A stretch of 34,248 bases of DNA. It comes from Burkholderiales bacterium (lineage in GTDB: Bacteria; Pseudomonadota; Gammaproteobacteria; Burkholderiales; JAEUOS01). The position numbers were made by a program, and so were the translations under genes. Shown here piece after piece: positions 25,689 to 34,248 of this stretch. The notes under the pieces are model-generated. The model did not search any database, was not told the origin of the DNA, and saw only the letters and a list, made by a program, of their open reading frames with translations. Every line of letters begins with the position of its first letter. The stretch's first letter is position 1. The stretch is taken from positions 1-34,248 of the forward strand of contig CANJDH010000049.1 of NCBI GenBank assembly GCA_947473125.1, read 5' to 3'.

Positions 25689-26579
25689 ATGACCACTTCG
25701 ATCGGCCTCATCGGCCCCGGCGCCATGGGCCTCGGCATCACCCACGCCTTGCTGCGCGGCGGCTTTCGCGTCCTGGTGCGCGACATCAACCCGGAACGCA
25801 ACCGCCTCGCCAGCGAGGCCGGCGCAGTCGTGTGCGAGCACGCCGCCGCGATCGCGCGGGAAGCCGAGATCGTCATCACGGTGGTGGTGAGCGCAGCGCA
25901 AACACGCGAGGTGTGCTTCGCCAGCAACGGCCTGGTCGAGACCATGGCGCCCGGCGGCGTGGTGCTGATGTGCTCGACCATCGCCCCCGAAGACACCGCG
26001 GCCATCGCGGTCGACCTGGCCGCACGCGGCATCAATATGATCGACGCGCCGATCTCCGGCGGGCCGGCACGCGCGGCGGCCGGCACCATGAGCATGATGC
26101 TGGCCGGCGGCGATGGCGCGCTCGAAAAATGCGCCGCCGTGCTCGCCACCATGAGCGACAAGCGCTTCGTCATCAGCCCGACACCGGGTGACGGCTCGAA
26201 GATGAAACTGGTCAACAACCTGATGGCCGGCATCAATGTCGCCGCCGGTGCCGAGGCGTTTTCGCTGGGCATCAAGGCCGGCCTCGACCCGAAGAAGATT
26301 TACGAGGTGGTGATGGCAAGCTCAGGCCAGAGCTGGATGGTGGCCGACCGCATGAAGCGCATCATCGAAGGCGACCGCAGCGTCACCGCCGCCGCCGCCA
26401 TCATCACCAAGGACGTGGGCCTGGCTCTCGACATGGCGCAGACACTCAAATTTCCGCTGCCGATCGGCGGCCAGGCGCACCAGGTGTTCCTGAGCACGCT
26501 GGCGCTCGGCCACGCGCTTGAAGACGACAACGCGGTGATCCGCTATTACCAGGCCCTGACGGGGATCCCCCTGCCGTGA
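25689..26579 (+). CDS. NAD(P)-dependent beta-hydroxyacid dehydrogenase (3-hydroxyisobutyrate / L-threonate dehydrogenase family)
   Basis: A 296-residue oxidoreductase. It has Rossmann motif IGPGAMGLG at the N-terminus, MCSTIAPEDTAAIA, the substrate-binding DAPISGGPARAAAGTMSMM, and the catalytic Lys in GDGSKMKLVNNLMAG. The family includes 3-hydroxyisobutyrate, tartronate-semialdehyde (GarR) and L-threonate (LtnD) dehydrogenases. The fit looks closest to the LtnD/GarR side but the substrate cannot be fixed from sequence. ATG 25689 is chosen because it begins the conserved strand; an in-frame ATG at 25635 would add an unrelated Pro/Ser-rich lead. It is divergent from gnd. A MITE lies 68 bp after its stop. 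Confidence 0.87.
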   Translation: MTTSIGLIGPGAMGLGITHALLRGGFRVLVRDINPERNRLASEAGAVVCEHAAAIAREAEIVITVVVSAAQTREVCFASNGLVETMAPGGVVLMCSTIAPEDTAAIAVDLAARGINMIDAPISGGPARAAAGTMSMMLAGGDGALEKCAAVLATMSDKRFVISPTPGDGSKMKLVNNLMAGINVAAGAEAFSLGIKAGLDPKKIYEVVMASSGQSWMVADRMKRIIEGDRSVTAAAAIITKDVGLALDMAQTLKFPLPIGGQAHQVFLSTLALGHALEDDNAVIRYYQALTGIPLP

Positions 26580-26647
26580 CGATGCGTGGTGGAAGCGGCA
26601 TGCAGCCCTTGATCGATTGCCGCTCGTGCTTGTTGTCAATACGCTAA

Positions 26648-26757
26648 GGAAAAGCTGAATAAGTCCCTGATCTGCGGGCTACCGCACGACAGTATTGAAC
26701 GAAATCAGGGTGTTGCAAGAGCGGTGTTCCTTCCCTGCGGACTTATTCAGCCCTTCC
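26648..26757. mobile_element. 110-bp MITE with IS5-like terminal inverted repeats (copy A)
   Basis: The ends are GGAAAAGCTGAATAAGTCC and, inverted, GGAAGGGCTGAATAAGTCC (17 of 19 identical). Both are flanked by CTAA (26644-26647 and 26758-26761), a 4-bp target duplication fitting the YTAR rule of IS5-group elements, whose ends also start GGAAGG. There is no coding capacity. The interior matches copy B at 27647-27754 (AAGTCCCTG, AATCA, TTGCAA blocks). Confidence 0.82.
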
Positions 26758-26838
26758 CTAATTTTGACCCAGTGACCCGGTGACCTTGGCGACCCTGAGG
26801 GCCGCCACGCGGCATGCCGCGGCGCCGCGCCAAAACCT

Positions 26839-27639
26839 TCAGCGCCCGGCCAGCAGCATATTGGCCAGTTCAGCGAATCCTGCGCCGCCGTCCGAGGGCG
26901 TGACGTACGACGGCGCTACCGGCAGGAGCGCATCGACGGCGTCCCGCACATTGGCGACGCCGACCGACAGCGGGAAAAATTCGAACATGGCCGCATCATT
27001 GGCCGAATCGCCAATGAACAGCCACTGGTCGCGCGTGGCATCGAGGTCTTCGCCCCATAGCTCCTTGACCATCAGCCTGGCCATGACCAGCTTGTCGTAG
27101 TCGCCAAAGTAGGCGTTGATGTGGATGGAGCTTTTTTTCGTGGTCATGCCGCGCCGCTTCAACAGCGCCACGATGTGGTCGTGCAAATCGCTTGGCAGCG
27201 GCGTGCCCTTGACGTTGAACAACTCGATCGCCAGGTCGAGCTCGCGATAGCTGTGGTCCGACGACAATCTGACGCCGGGCAATTCGGACAGCAGCGCCTC
27301 GCGCGCCGCCTTCATCATCTGGCGCCGGCTGCGTTTTTCTTCTTCGTCGAACCAGAAGCGCTTTTCCAGTTTGTCGGTAGCCGGGTCCATGTGAAAGTAG
27401 AACGCGCCGCCCTCGCCGATCACCGCATCCACACCCCAGGCGCGCGCCATGTGGTCGCACCAGCCGGCCGGCCCGCCGGTGACCGGCACCACGCGCAAAC
27501 CCTTGTCGATCAGGGCCTGCAGGGCGCCGTATGCCTGCGCCGAGAGGTGCCCGCCGCTGGTGAGGGTATCGTCCACATCGGTGAACACGCCTTTGACACG
27601 GCGCAATTGGGCGGCAGGGATGTCACTGATCGGTTTCAT
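26839..27639 (-). CDS. HAD-superfamily phosphatase (class IIB, Cof-like)
   Basis: A cytosolic phosphohydrolase of 266 residues. The catalytic DVDDTLT motif (residues 21-27; Asp nucleophile and acid/base Asp), the motif-II Thr in VPVTGGPAGW, a Lys in YFGDYDKLVMARLM, and GDSANDAAMF (Mg-binding) are all present. The long cap between about 90 and 190 places it in subfamily IIB, which acts on small sugar or cofactor phosphates. The exact substrate is unknown. The gene is bracketed by two MITE copies (26648-26757 and 27647-27754), the second ending 7 bp before its ATG. The element therefore forms its whole upstream region and probably carries or replaces its promoter. Confidence 0.87.
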   Translation of the reverse strand: MKPISDIPAAQLRRVKGVFTDVDDTLTSGGHLSAQAYGALQALIDKGLRVVPVTGGPAGWCDHMARAWGVDAVIGEGGAFYFHMDPATDKLEKRFWFDEEEKRSRRQMMKAAREALLSELPGVRLSSDHSYRELDLAIELFNVKGTPLPSDLHDHIVALLKRRGMTTKKSSIHINAYFGDYDKLVMARLMVKELWGEDLDATRDQWLFIGDSANDAAMFEFFPLSVGVANVRDAVDALLPVAPSYVTPSDGGAGFAELANMLLAGR

Positions 27640-27646
27640 GGCTTGG

Positions 27647-27754
27647 GGTTCCGCTGATCAAGTCCCTGGCTCTCGGACTCGCCGGCGAAGTGATAAACGG
27701 AATCAACAGCTTGCAAAGGCGACTTTGGCATTTTCGGACTGGATCAGCGATTCC
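27647..27754. mobile_element. 108-bp MITE with IS5-like terminal inverted repeats (copy B)
   Basis: The ends are GGTTCCGCTGATCAAGTCC and, inverted, GGAATCGCTGATCCAGTCC (15 of 19). The interior aligns with copy A in the same orientation. The right flank TTAG (CTAA on the other strand) fits the same YTAR target and contains the glpD stop codon; the left flank TTGG is one base off a perfect duplication. It appears to have inserted exactly at the end of glpD. Confidence 0.72.
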
Positions 27755-29305
27755 TTAGGTGAGGTATGCCGACACGCGCGCTTGTTGCTGCTGATTCATG
27801 AAAAGTCCGCACTTGCTGCGGCGCATGAGCACCGCAGCCGCGGCGCGCGCGGCACAGACCCTGTCATTTTGCACCCATTCGGTTGCCACCATGTGATCCA
27901 CTTCGGACGCATACAGGCCCGCGCCAAAGTGCTCTCCCAAATCTTCTAGTCGTTGTGCGCCATCTAGCCAGCCCCGCGCCAGGGTGCCGTGTCGTTTGGC
28001 AATGCCCAGCAGATGCGGCGGCGGCACGAAAGGATAAGCGCCTTTGAGTTCGGCCACAAGTGTTTCAAGCCCGCCGCTGAAATCTCCCCCGGGCAGGGGC
28101 TCTCGCGCCGTCCACGGCGCGCCCATCGCCGGGAAGTGCGGCGCCAGTTTCGCCAGGGCATGCTCGGCCAGCTTGCGGTAGGTGGTGAGTTTGCCGCCGA
28201 ACACGCTGAGCAGCGGCGCGCCGGCATCGGCATCGAGTTTGAGCACGTAGTCGCGCGTTATCGCCGACGCGTTGGCCTGGCCATCGTCGTACAGGGGCCG
28301 CACGCCGCTGTAGCTCCAGACCACCTGCGCGGGGGTCACCGGCTGCTGCAGGTATTCGCTGGCGATCGCGCACAGGTAGGCGGTTTCCGCAGCCGAGATC
28401 GCCGGCTCGTCCCAGGCTTCGACCGCAATGTCGGTGGTGCCGATCAGGGTGTACTGCTCATGGAACGGGATCACGAAGACGATGCGCTTGTCGCGGTTTT
28501 GCAGCAGGTAGGCGTGTTCGCCTGCATGCACGCGCGGCACGACGATGTGGCTGCCCTTGACATGGCGCACGCGCTCGCGTGACGGTTTCAGGCCTTTCAC
28601 GCCGCCCTGCACGCGCATCACCCAGGGGCCTGCAGCGTTGACCATGGCGCGAGCACGGTGCTCGATCTGCTCCCCGGTTGGCACATCCTGCAAGGTCACG
28701 TGCCAGGTGGCGTCCATCACGCGCGCACTGACAAACCGCGTATGCGGCGACACGACGGCGCTACGGTCGGCCGCACCACGGGCGTTGAGAATCGTCAGGC
28801 GCGCGTCGTCGGCGCGCGCATCGTAGTAGCTGAACCCGTTGGTGTAGGCCGATTTCAGGCCGACACCCTTTGAAGACCCTTGCAGCACAAGGCTTTTCGA
28901 GGCAGGCACTGATTTGGCCCCGCCGAGAATGTCGTACAGATAAAGGCCGGCACGAATCATCCAGCGCGGCCGCAAGTGCGGCTCGTGCGGCACGATGAAT
29001 TCAAGCGGCTGGATCAAATGCGGTGCCGCCTTAAGCAGCACCTCGCGCTCGGCGAGCGATTCGGCGACCAGGCGGAATTCGTAATGCTCAAGATAACGCA
29101 GGCCGCCGTGGATCAGCTTGCTGCTCCACTGGCTGGTAGCCGAGGCCAGGTCGTCCTGCTCGACCAGCAGCACCGACAAGCCGCGCCCGGCGGCATCGCG
29201 CGCGATGCCGCAGCCGTTGATGCCGCCGCCGATGACCAGAAGGTCGAACGGGGAGGCGGGCCCGTTGCTGCCCTGGGTAGCTGTGGATGAACCGGCCGAA
29301 ACCAT
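27755..29305 (-). CDS. glpD: Glycerol-3-phosphate dehydrogenase (FAD, respiratory)
   Basis: A peripheral membrane flavoprotein of 516 residues that oxidises sn-glycerol-3-phosphate to DHAP and passes electrons to quinone. It has the FAD-binding VIGGGINGCGIARDAAGRGL, SSKLIHGGLRYLEHYEFRLV, IGTTDIAVEAWDEP, YSGVRPLYDDG and the GGKLTTYRKLAEHAL signature. ATG 29305 is preferred over a TTG eight codons upstream. The C-terminal helix is odd: where relatives carry a DVLWRRxKxGL segment soon after an EW pair, this protein has about eight extra, Ala-rich residues (CAARAAAAVLMRRSKCGL). Its TAA stop coincides with the MITE target site. It is divergent from dsbD. Confidence 0.94.
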   Translation of the reverse strand: MVSAGSSTATQGSNGPASPFDLLVIGGGINGCGIARDAAGRGLSVLLVEQDDLASATSQWSSKLIHGGLRYLEHYEFRLVAESLAEREVLLKAAPHLIQPLEFIVPHEPHLRPRWMIRAGLYLYDILGGAKSVPASKSLVLQGSSKGVGLKSAYTNGFSYYDARADDARLTILNARGAADRSAVVSPHTRFVSARVMDATWHVTLQDVPTGEQIEHRARAMVNAAGPWVMRVQGGVKGLKPSRERVRHVKGSHIVVPRVHAGEHAYLLQNRDKRIVFVIPFHEQYTLIGTTDIAVEAWDEPAISAAETAYLCAIASEYLQQPVTPAQVVWSYSGVRPLYDDGQANASAITRDYVLKLDADAGAPLLSVFGGKLTTYRKLAEHALAKLAPHFPAMGAPWTAREPLPGGDFSGGLETLVAELKGAYPFVPPPHLLGIAKRHGTLARGWLDGAQRLEDLGEHFGAGLYASEVDHMVATEWVQNDRVCAARAAAAVLMRRSKCGLFMNQQQQARVSAYLT

Positions 29306-29373
29306 ATTGTCATTATCCCAAGGAACCAAGCCCTGCGCGCCGCCTCCAACCGAAGGTTCATAATTCGCCTTCC

Positions 29374-31536
29374 ATGTCTACATCCCTCCTGAAAACCGCC
29401 GCGCTGCTGCTGCTATTTCTGTCGCTCGGGGCGGGCGCCAAGCCGGTGCGTACCGACTACGTCGAAGCGGAACTGATCGCGCGCACGTCTGCCGCCGAGC
29501 CGGGCGGCAAGCTGTTGCTGGGCCTGCGCCTGAAAATGGACCCGCACTGGCACACCTATTGGCAAAATCCCGGCGATTCGGGCATGCCGACCACGATCCA
29601 GTGGAAGTTGCCCGCCGGATTCAAGGCCGGGCCGATACAGTGGCCGCTGCCGCAACGCCTGCCGATCCCGCCGCTGATGAATTACGGCTACGAAGGCGAA
29701 ATCGTGCTGCCCGTCGAGATCACGCTGCCCAGCGATGCAACCCTCAGCCTGGTAGGGCACTCCGCGCGACTCGCGGCCCGAGCCGACTGGCTGGTGTGCA
29801 AGGACGTGTGCCTGCCGGGCGGGGCCGACCTGGAGCTGACGCTGCCGGTTGTCAATGGCAACCCGGCGCCCGATGCGAAATGGGCCGCCCTGTTCGAAAA
29901 GGCCTTGGCAACACTGCCGTTGCGCGCGCTGCAGGGCGTAAAGGCCAGCACAGCCGACGGGGCGATCAGCCTGCTGTTGCCGGGCGTGAAAGCGCCGGCG
30001 CTTAAAGACGTGTACCTGTTCCCGACCATCGAAGGCCTGGTGGAGCCTGCCGCGATGCAGACCGCGCGCGACACGCCCGACGGCCTGGCGCTCACCTTGG
30101 CAGTCAGTAATCAGCTCGTCGCAAGCGAAGCACGGATTGCCGGCATCGTCACCGGCATCGATGCGCGACCAGTATCGTTCGATGCGCCGATGCCCGGCAA
30201 GCTGGTGCCGGGCAAGGGCATCCCTGCGGTAGCGGCGGTCGCCCCTGCGGCGTCATCTGCGGATACGCTGTCGCTGGGGTTGGCGCTGGTGTTTGCCTTG
30301 ATCGGCGGCTTGATCCTGAACCTGATGCCGTGTGTGTTCCCGGTGCTGTCGTTGAAGATCCTCGGGTTCGCATCGGGCGGAACCGCGGGCACGGTAGCGG
30401 ATGCCGCGGCAACGGGCGCCTCCGTCGGGGAGCGGCGCACTGCAGAGGCGGGCGCTTCACGTCGCGCCATGCGCACCCACGGCGTCGCCTTTGCGGTCGG
30501 CGTGGTGCTCAGCTTTGTGGCACTGGCCGCGGTGTTGCTCGGCCTGCGCGCCGCCGGTGAAGCCGTGGGTTGGGGCTTTCAATTGCAGTCGCCCCTGGTG
30601 GTGACATTGCTGGCGCTGCTGTTTTTCGTGATCGGCCTGAATTTGTCGGGCGTGTTTGAATTCGGCAACGTCGTGCCGGGCGGGATTGCCGGCGCCACGC
30701 TCAAGCACCCGGTAGCGGATGCGCTGTTTTCAGGGGTGCTGGCGGCATTGGTGGCGTCGCCGTGTACTGCGCCGTTCATGGGCGCGGCGCTCGGATTCGC
30801 GCTCACCCAAGGCACCAGCGCCGCACTCGCGGTGTTCGCGGTGATGGGGCTGGGCATGGCCCTGCCCTATGTGCTGCTGTCGTTTTTCCCGGGCTGGTTG
30901 AAGCGCCTGCCCCGGCCCGGCCCCTGGCTTGTCACCTTCAAGCAGCTGATGGCGTTCCCGATGTATGCGACCGTGGTCTGGCTCGCCTGGGTGCTGCTGG
31001 TGCAGGTCGGCGTGGATGGCCTGGTATGGTTCGGCGCAGCGTTGGTGCTGCTCGGTTTTGGCGCATGGTTGCTGGGCCGCTCCCGACATGCCATCGGCCG
31101 CTGGGCCGCTCTGGCAGCCATTGTTGCGGCGGTATGGGTCGCCAACCCGCCTGCACCAATGGTTTCCGGGCAGGGCTCGGTGAACAATCCTTCCACTTCG
31201 GACTGGGAAATTTATTCCGCGGCACGGATTGCCGAGCACAACGCGGCCGGCAGGGCGGTGTTCGTCGACTTCACCGCTGCGTGGTGCGTGACTTGCCAGG
31301 TGAACAAGAAGCTTGTACTCGAAACCCGGGTGGTGCGCGATGCCCTCACAGCCGGCAAGATCGTGCCGATGCGCGCCGACTGGACCCGCCGCGACCCGAC
31401 CATCACGGCGGCGCTGGCCGCGTTTGGCCGCAGCGGCGTGCCGGTGTACGCGCTCTACGCACCGGGCAAGGCGCCGGTGCTGTTGCCCGAGATCCTGTCG
31501 GAGCGCATCGTGCTCGACGCGTTCAAATCGCTTTAA
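29374..31536 (+). CDS. dsbD: Thiol:disulfide interchange protein DsbD (cytochrome c biogenesis DipZ type)
   Basis: An inner-membrane protein of 720 residues that carries reducing power from cytosolic thioredoxin to the periplasm. A signal peptide (LLKTAALLLLFLSLGAGA) leads to an N-terminal periplasmic domain with Cys142/Cys146 (VCKDVC). The membrane core has its cysteine pair Cys320 (MPCVFPV) and Cys464 (SPCTAPF). The C-terminal periplasmic thioredoxin domain carries CVTC (638-641). Between the first two helices there is an Ala/Gly/Thr-rich extension ([18 protein letters not shown]) longer than usual. ATG 29374 is chosen for the signal peptide. The redoxin gene follows 18 bp later and is a plausible partner. 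Confidence 0.93.
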   Translation: MSTSLLKTAALLLLFLSLGAGAKPVRTDYVEAELIARTSAAEPGGKLLLGLRLKMDPHWHTYWQNPGDSGMPTTIQWKLPAGFKAGPIQWPLPQRLPIPPLMNYGYEGEIVLPVEITLPSDATLSLVGHSARLAARADWLVCKDVCLPGGADLELTLPVVNGNPAPDAKWAALFEKALATLPLRALQGVKASTADGAISLLLPGVKAPALKDVYLFPTIEGLVEPAAMQTARDTPDGLALTLAVSNQLVASEARIAGIVTGIDARPVSFDAPMPGKLVPGKGIPAVAAVAPAASSADTLSLGLALVFALIGGLILNLMPCVFPVLSLKILGFASGGTAGTVADAAATGASVGERRTAEAGASRRAMRTHGVAFAVGVVLSFVALAAVLLGLRAAGEAVGWGFQLQSPLVVTLLALLFFVIGLNLSGVFEFGNVVPGGIAGATLKHPVADALFSGVLAALVASPCTAPFMGAALGFALTQGTSAALAVFAVMGLGMALPYVLLSFFPGWLKRLPRPGPWLVTFKQLMAFPMYATVVWLAWVLLVQVGVDGLVWFGAALVLLGFGAWLLGRSRHAIGRWAALAAIVAAVWVANPPAPMVSGQGSVNNPSTSDWEIYSAARIAEHNAAGRAVFVDFTAAWCVTCQVNKKLVLETRVVRDALTAGKIVPMRADWTRRDPTITAALAAFGRSGVPVYALYAPGKAPVLLPEILSERIVLDAFKSL

Positions 31537-31554
31537 TGCCCGAAGGAGGTTGCC

Positions 31555-32160
31555 ATGCTGCGTAACGCTGCTGTTGCCCTGTGCTTCACCACCGCCACAC
31601 TGGTTTCGAGCGCCGGGTGGACTGCCAACCCGGGCCAGGCGGCGCCCGATTTCACGCTCACCAGCACCGACGGCAAACCGGCCCGGCTCTCCGACCACAA
31701 GGGCAAGTGGGTGGTCCTCGAGTGGCTCAATCCGGGCTGCCCTTACGTGCAAAAGCACTACGACAGCCGCAACATGCAGGGCCTGCAAAAGGAGTTCGGC
31801 GGCAAGGAGATTGTCTGGCTTGCCGTCAACTCGACCAAGCCATCGCACTATGACTACATGAAACCGGCGGCACTGCAGGGCTGGATGAAAGACAAGGGCG
31901 GCATGCCGCGCGCCACACTGATGGACGAAGACGGCAAGGTCGGGCGCGCCTACGATGCCCGCACCACGCCGCACATGTACATCGTTAATCCTGAGGGCAA
32001 GTTCGTCTATGTCGGGGCGATCGACGACAGGCGCTCGGCCAATCCCGGCGATGTGAAGACGTCGAAGAATTTCGTGCGCACCGCCCTCAATGAGGCGCTG
32101 GCCGGCAAGGCGGTGACGACGGCGAGCACCTCGCCCTACGGCTGCACCGTAAAATACTGA
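31555..32160 (+). CDS. Exported redoxin (AhpC/TSA, thioredoxin-like fold)
   Basis: A periplasmic thioredoxin-fold protein of 201 residues. A signal peptide (VALCFTTATLVSSAGWTA) is followed by GQAAPDFTLTSTDGK, the peroxiredoxin-like opening. The active site is NPGCPYVQKHY with a single Cys62, not a CXXC pair, which points to a peroxiredoxin-type rather than a TlpA-type reductase. The cis-Pro region is TTPHMYIVNPEGKFVYVGAIDD. A second cysteine sits at the very end (YGCTVKY, Cys197) and could be the resolving cysteine. An excellent AAGGAGG precedes the ATG. DsbD, encoded 18 bp upstream, probably keeps it reduced. Confidence 0.88.
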   Translation: MLRNAAVALCFTTATLVSSAGWTANPGQAAPDFTLTSTDGKPARLSDHKGKWVVLEWLNPGCPYVQKHYDSRNMQGLQKEFGGKEIVWLAVNSTKPSHYDYMKPAALQGWMKDKGGMPRATLMDEDGKVGRAYDARTTPHMYIVNPEGKFVYVGAIDDRRSANPGDVKTSKNFVRTALNEALAGKAVTTASTSPYGCTVKY

Positions 32161-32201
32161 CTCTGCGCGCCGCAACCACCTTACACACCGAATCGAGAAC
32201 C

Positions 32202-34248
32202 ATGAGCAACGAGACGAACTTTGCACGTTTTGGCAGCGGCCAGTCGGTCAACCGCATGGAAGACCAGGCGCTGGTGTCCGGCACCGGCTGCTACACCGAC
32301 GACGTGACCCTGGAGAACCAGACGCACCTGATGTTTTTGCGCTCGCCTTATCCGCACGCCAAAATCGTCTCGATCGATGCCGCCGCCGCTCAGGCCATGC
32401 CGGGCGTGCTGCTGGTGGTGACCGGCGCGGAACTCGCTGCGGCGGGCGTCAAACCTTTGCCCGGCTGCCCCTTGCCGAAACGTCCCGACGGCCAGCCCGG
32501 CGCCAACCCGGCGCGGCGCCCGCTGGCGCACGAGGTGGCGCGGTTCGTCGGCGAGACCGTAGCCGCGGTGGTCGCCACGTCGGTGGAAGCGGCGCGTGCC
32601 GCAACCGAAGCGATCGTTGTCGAGTGGCAGGAACTGCCGCTGGTGCCCACCATTGCCGCAGCGCTGGCCGACGGCGCGCCCCTGTTGGCGCCGAATGTAC
32701 CGTCGAATATCGCGGCCGAAATGAAACATGGTGATGCGGCCAAGGCAGACGCCGCTTTCGCGCAGGCCGCTCATGTAGTGGGGCTCGACATCATCAACCA
32801 GCGCGTTGCGGCGGTGACGATGGAGCCGCGCAGCGTGCTGGCCGGCTACGACGCTGCGGCCGACCGTTTGACGATACGCATGAGCACGCAGATGCCGTCG
32901 TCGATGCGCGACACGTTGTGCGACGGCGTGTTGGGGATCCCGAAGGAAAAGGTGCGCGTGCTGGTCGGCGACGTTGGCGGCGGCTTCGGCATGAAGACCG
33001 GCATTTATCCGGAAGACTGCGTTGTGGCCTGGGCGGCATTCAAACTCAAACGCAACGTCAAATGGGTGGCCGAGCGCGGCGAGGAATTCCTGTCCACCAC
33101 CCACGGGCGCGACATCGAGACACGCGCCGAGATGGCGCTCGACGCCAGCGGAAAAATACTGGCGCTGCGGATCCGCACCTTCGCCAACCTGGGGGCCTAT
33201 GCGACACCGGCCGGCACGATGATCCAGCTGATGATCGGGCCGTGGGTGCAGACCAGCATATACGACATCCAGACCATTGCGTTCCACATGACCGCGGTGC
33301 TGACCAACCAATCGCCTACCGGCCCGTATCGCGGTGCGGGACGCCCCGAGGCGATTTACAACATGGAGCGCCTGATGGACGAAGCGGCGCGCCAGACCGG
33401 CATCGACCGCGTGGCGCTGCGCCGCCGCAACATGATCCGCCCGGACCAGATGCCCTACAAGAATCCGATGGGGCAGATCTACGATTGCGGCCAGTTCGAG
33501 TCGGTGATGGACCAGGCGCTGGAACTGGCGGACTGGAAAGGCTTCGAGGCGCGCCGGGCAGGCTCGGCGGCGCGCGGCAAGCTGCGCGGCCAGGGCATTT
33601 CAACGTTCCTCGAATGGACCGGCGGCAATGCGCTCGAAGAACGCGTCACCGTGTCGGTCGCCGCCGACGGCATGATCGAGATTTTTTCGGCAGTCCAGCA
33701 AATGGGCCAGGGCATCGCAACCACGCTGCGGCAACTTGCCGTCGACACCTTCAAATTGCCGCCGGAGCGGATTCGCATCGTGCTCGGCGACACCGACCGC
33801 GGCGTCGGCTTCGGCAGCGCCGGTTCGCGCTCGCTGTTCACCGGCGGCGGTGCCGTCAAGGTGGCCAGCGAAAAGACCATCGACAAGGCGCGCGAGCTCG
33901 CCGCCGAAGAGCTCGAAGTCGCCGCCGGCGACATCGAGTACGCCGATGGCACGCTGCGCGTCGCCGGCACCGACCTCAAGGTCGATTTGTTCGAGCTCGC
34001 CAAACGCCAGCCGGGCCAGCGCATATTCATCGACTCGTCGACTATCGCCGGAGCACCTTCCTGGCCGAACGGCTGCCACGTAAGCGAGGTAGAAGTCGAT
34101 CCCGACACCGGCCGGGTTGATATCGTCGCGTATGCCTCGGTGAACGACGTGGGCCGGGTCGTCAACCCGACGATTGTGCGCGGCCAGCTCGACGGCGGTG
34201 CGATTCAGGGTATCGGCCAGGCGCTTGCCGAGAGGGTGGTGTACGACA
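32202..34248 (+). CDS. Xanthine dehydrogenase family molybdopterin-binding subunit, form-II CoxL-like (3' end off the window)
   Basis: The large, molybdenum-cofactor-binding subunit of a CO/aldehyde/xanthine dehydrogenase-type hydroxylase. 682 codons are present and the frame is open to the edge; relatives are about 770-800 residues, so roughly 100 are missing. Seen are the N-terminal aldehyde-oxidase a/b hammerhead domain (GTGCYTDDV, LRSPYPHAKI, VGETVAAVVATS), GDVGGGFGMKTGIYPED (cofactor contact) and QQMGQGIATTLRQ. The active-site loop reads YRGAGR (376-381), the form-II pattern, not the AYXCSFR of true aerobic CO dehydrogenase; the substrate is therefore unknown. The medium and small subunits may follow beyond the edge. 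No strong Shine-Dalgarno is seen. Confidence 0.92.
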   Translation, partial: MSNETNFARFGSGQSVNRMEDQALVSGTGCYTDDVTLENQTHLMFLRSPYPHAKIVSIDAAAAQAMPGVLLVVTGAELAAAGVKPLPGCPLPKRPDGQPGANPARRPLAHEVARFVGETVAAVVATSVEAARAATEAIVVEWQELPLVPTIAAALADGAPLLAPNVPSNIAAEMKHGDAAKADAAFAQAAHVVGLDIINQRVAAVTMEPRSVLAGYDAAADRLTIRMSTQMPSSMRDTLCDGVLGIPKEKVRVLVGDVGGGFGMKTGIYPEDCVVAWAAFKLKRNVKWVAERGEEFLSTTHGRDIETRAEMALDASGKILALRIRTFANLGAYATPAGTMIQLMIGPWVQTSIYDIQTIAFHMTAVLTNQSPTGPYRGAGRPEAIYNMERLMDEAARQTGIDRVALRRRNMIRPDQMPYKNPMGQIYDCGQFESVMDQALELADWKGFEARRAGSAARGKLRGQGISTFLEWTGGNALEERVTVSVAADGMIEIFSAVQQMGQGIATTLRQLAVDTFKLPPERIRIVLGDTDRGVGFGSAGSRSLFTGGGAVKVASEKTIDKARELAAEELEVAAGDIEYADGTLRVAGTDLKVDLFELAKRQPGQRIFIDSSTIAGAPSWPNGCHVSEVEVDPDTGRVDIVAYASVNDVGRVVNPTIVRGQLDGGAIQGIGQALAERVVYD

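Overview
This is a GC-rich chromosomal segment of a Proteobacterium, most likely a Betaproteobacterium. That call rests on the gene order priA-hemE, the membrane-anchored diheme cytochrome c5-type protein, the DsbD/redoxin pair and the codon usage. The species cannot be named from sequence alone. No rRNA, phage, integrase, intact transposase or CRISPR array was seen.

Positions 1-19466 form a surface-polysaccharide locus in two divergent halves. The left half (minus strand, 8675 to 1) encodes a UDP-glucuronate decarboxylase (UDP-xylose synthase), a SAM methyltransferase, a GT4 glycosyltransferase, an FkbM methyltransferase, an asparagine-synthetase-type amidotransferase fused in frame to a GT4 glycosyltransferase, a short Gmd-like dehydratase and the start of an ABC-2 exporter permease. 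The right half (plus strand, 11261-14935) is the GDP-L-fucose pathway manC-fcl-gmd. A second amidotransferase, a DUF4143-type AAA ATPase and a WecA-type initiating transferase follow on the minus strand. Together they suggest a glycan begun on undecaprenyl phosphate, containing fucose and a UXS-derived pentose. It is probably amidated and methylated, and exported by an ABC transporter.

Between the two halves (8750-11115) lies a toxin-antitoxin island. It holds a HEPN gene with a winged-helix/MNT fusion gene, preceded by two palindromes and bracketed by 55-bp direct repeats. Next to it is a canonical hepT/mntA pair, then a REP-like hairpin.

Positions 19484-34248 are mostly housekeeping. They carry tRNA-Arg(CCG), the cytochrome, priA, hemE, a 6-phosphogluconate dehydrogenase, a beta-hydroxyacid dehydrogenase, a HAD phosphatase, glpD, dsbD, a redoxin and the start of a form-II CoxL-like molybdenum hydroxylase subunit. 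The HAD gene is bracketed by two diverged copies of a ~110-bp MITE with IS5-like ends.

The strongest leads are the amidotransferase-glycosyltransferase fusion, the unusual HEPN/wHTH-MNT module with its flanking repeats, the MITE family, the asnB remnant fused to the wecA end, the 9-bp repeat expansion inside priA, and the mirror-image promoters between tRNA-Arg and the cytochrome gene.
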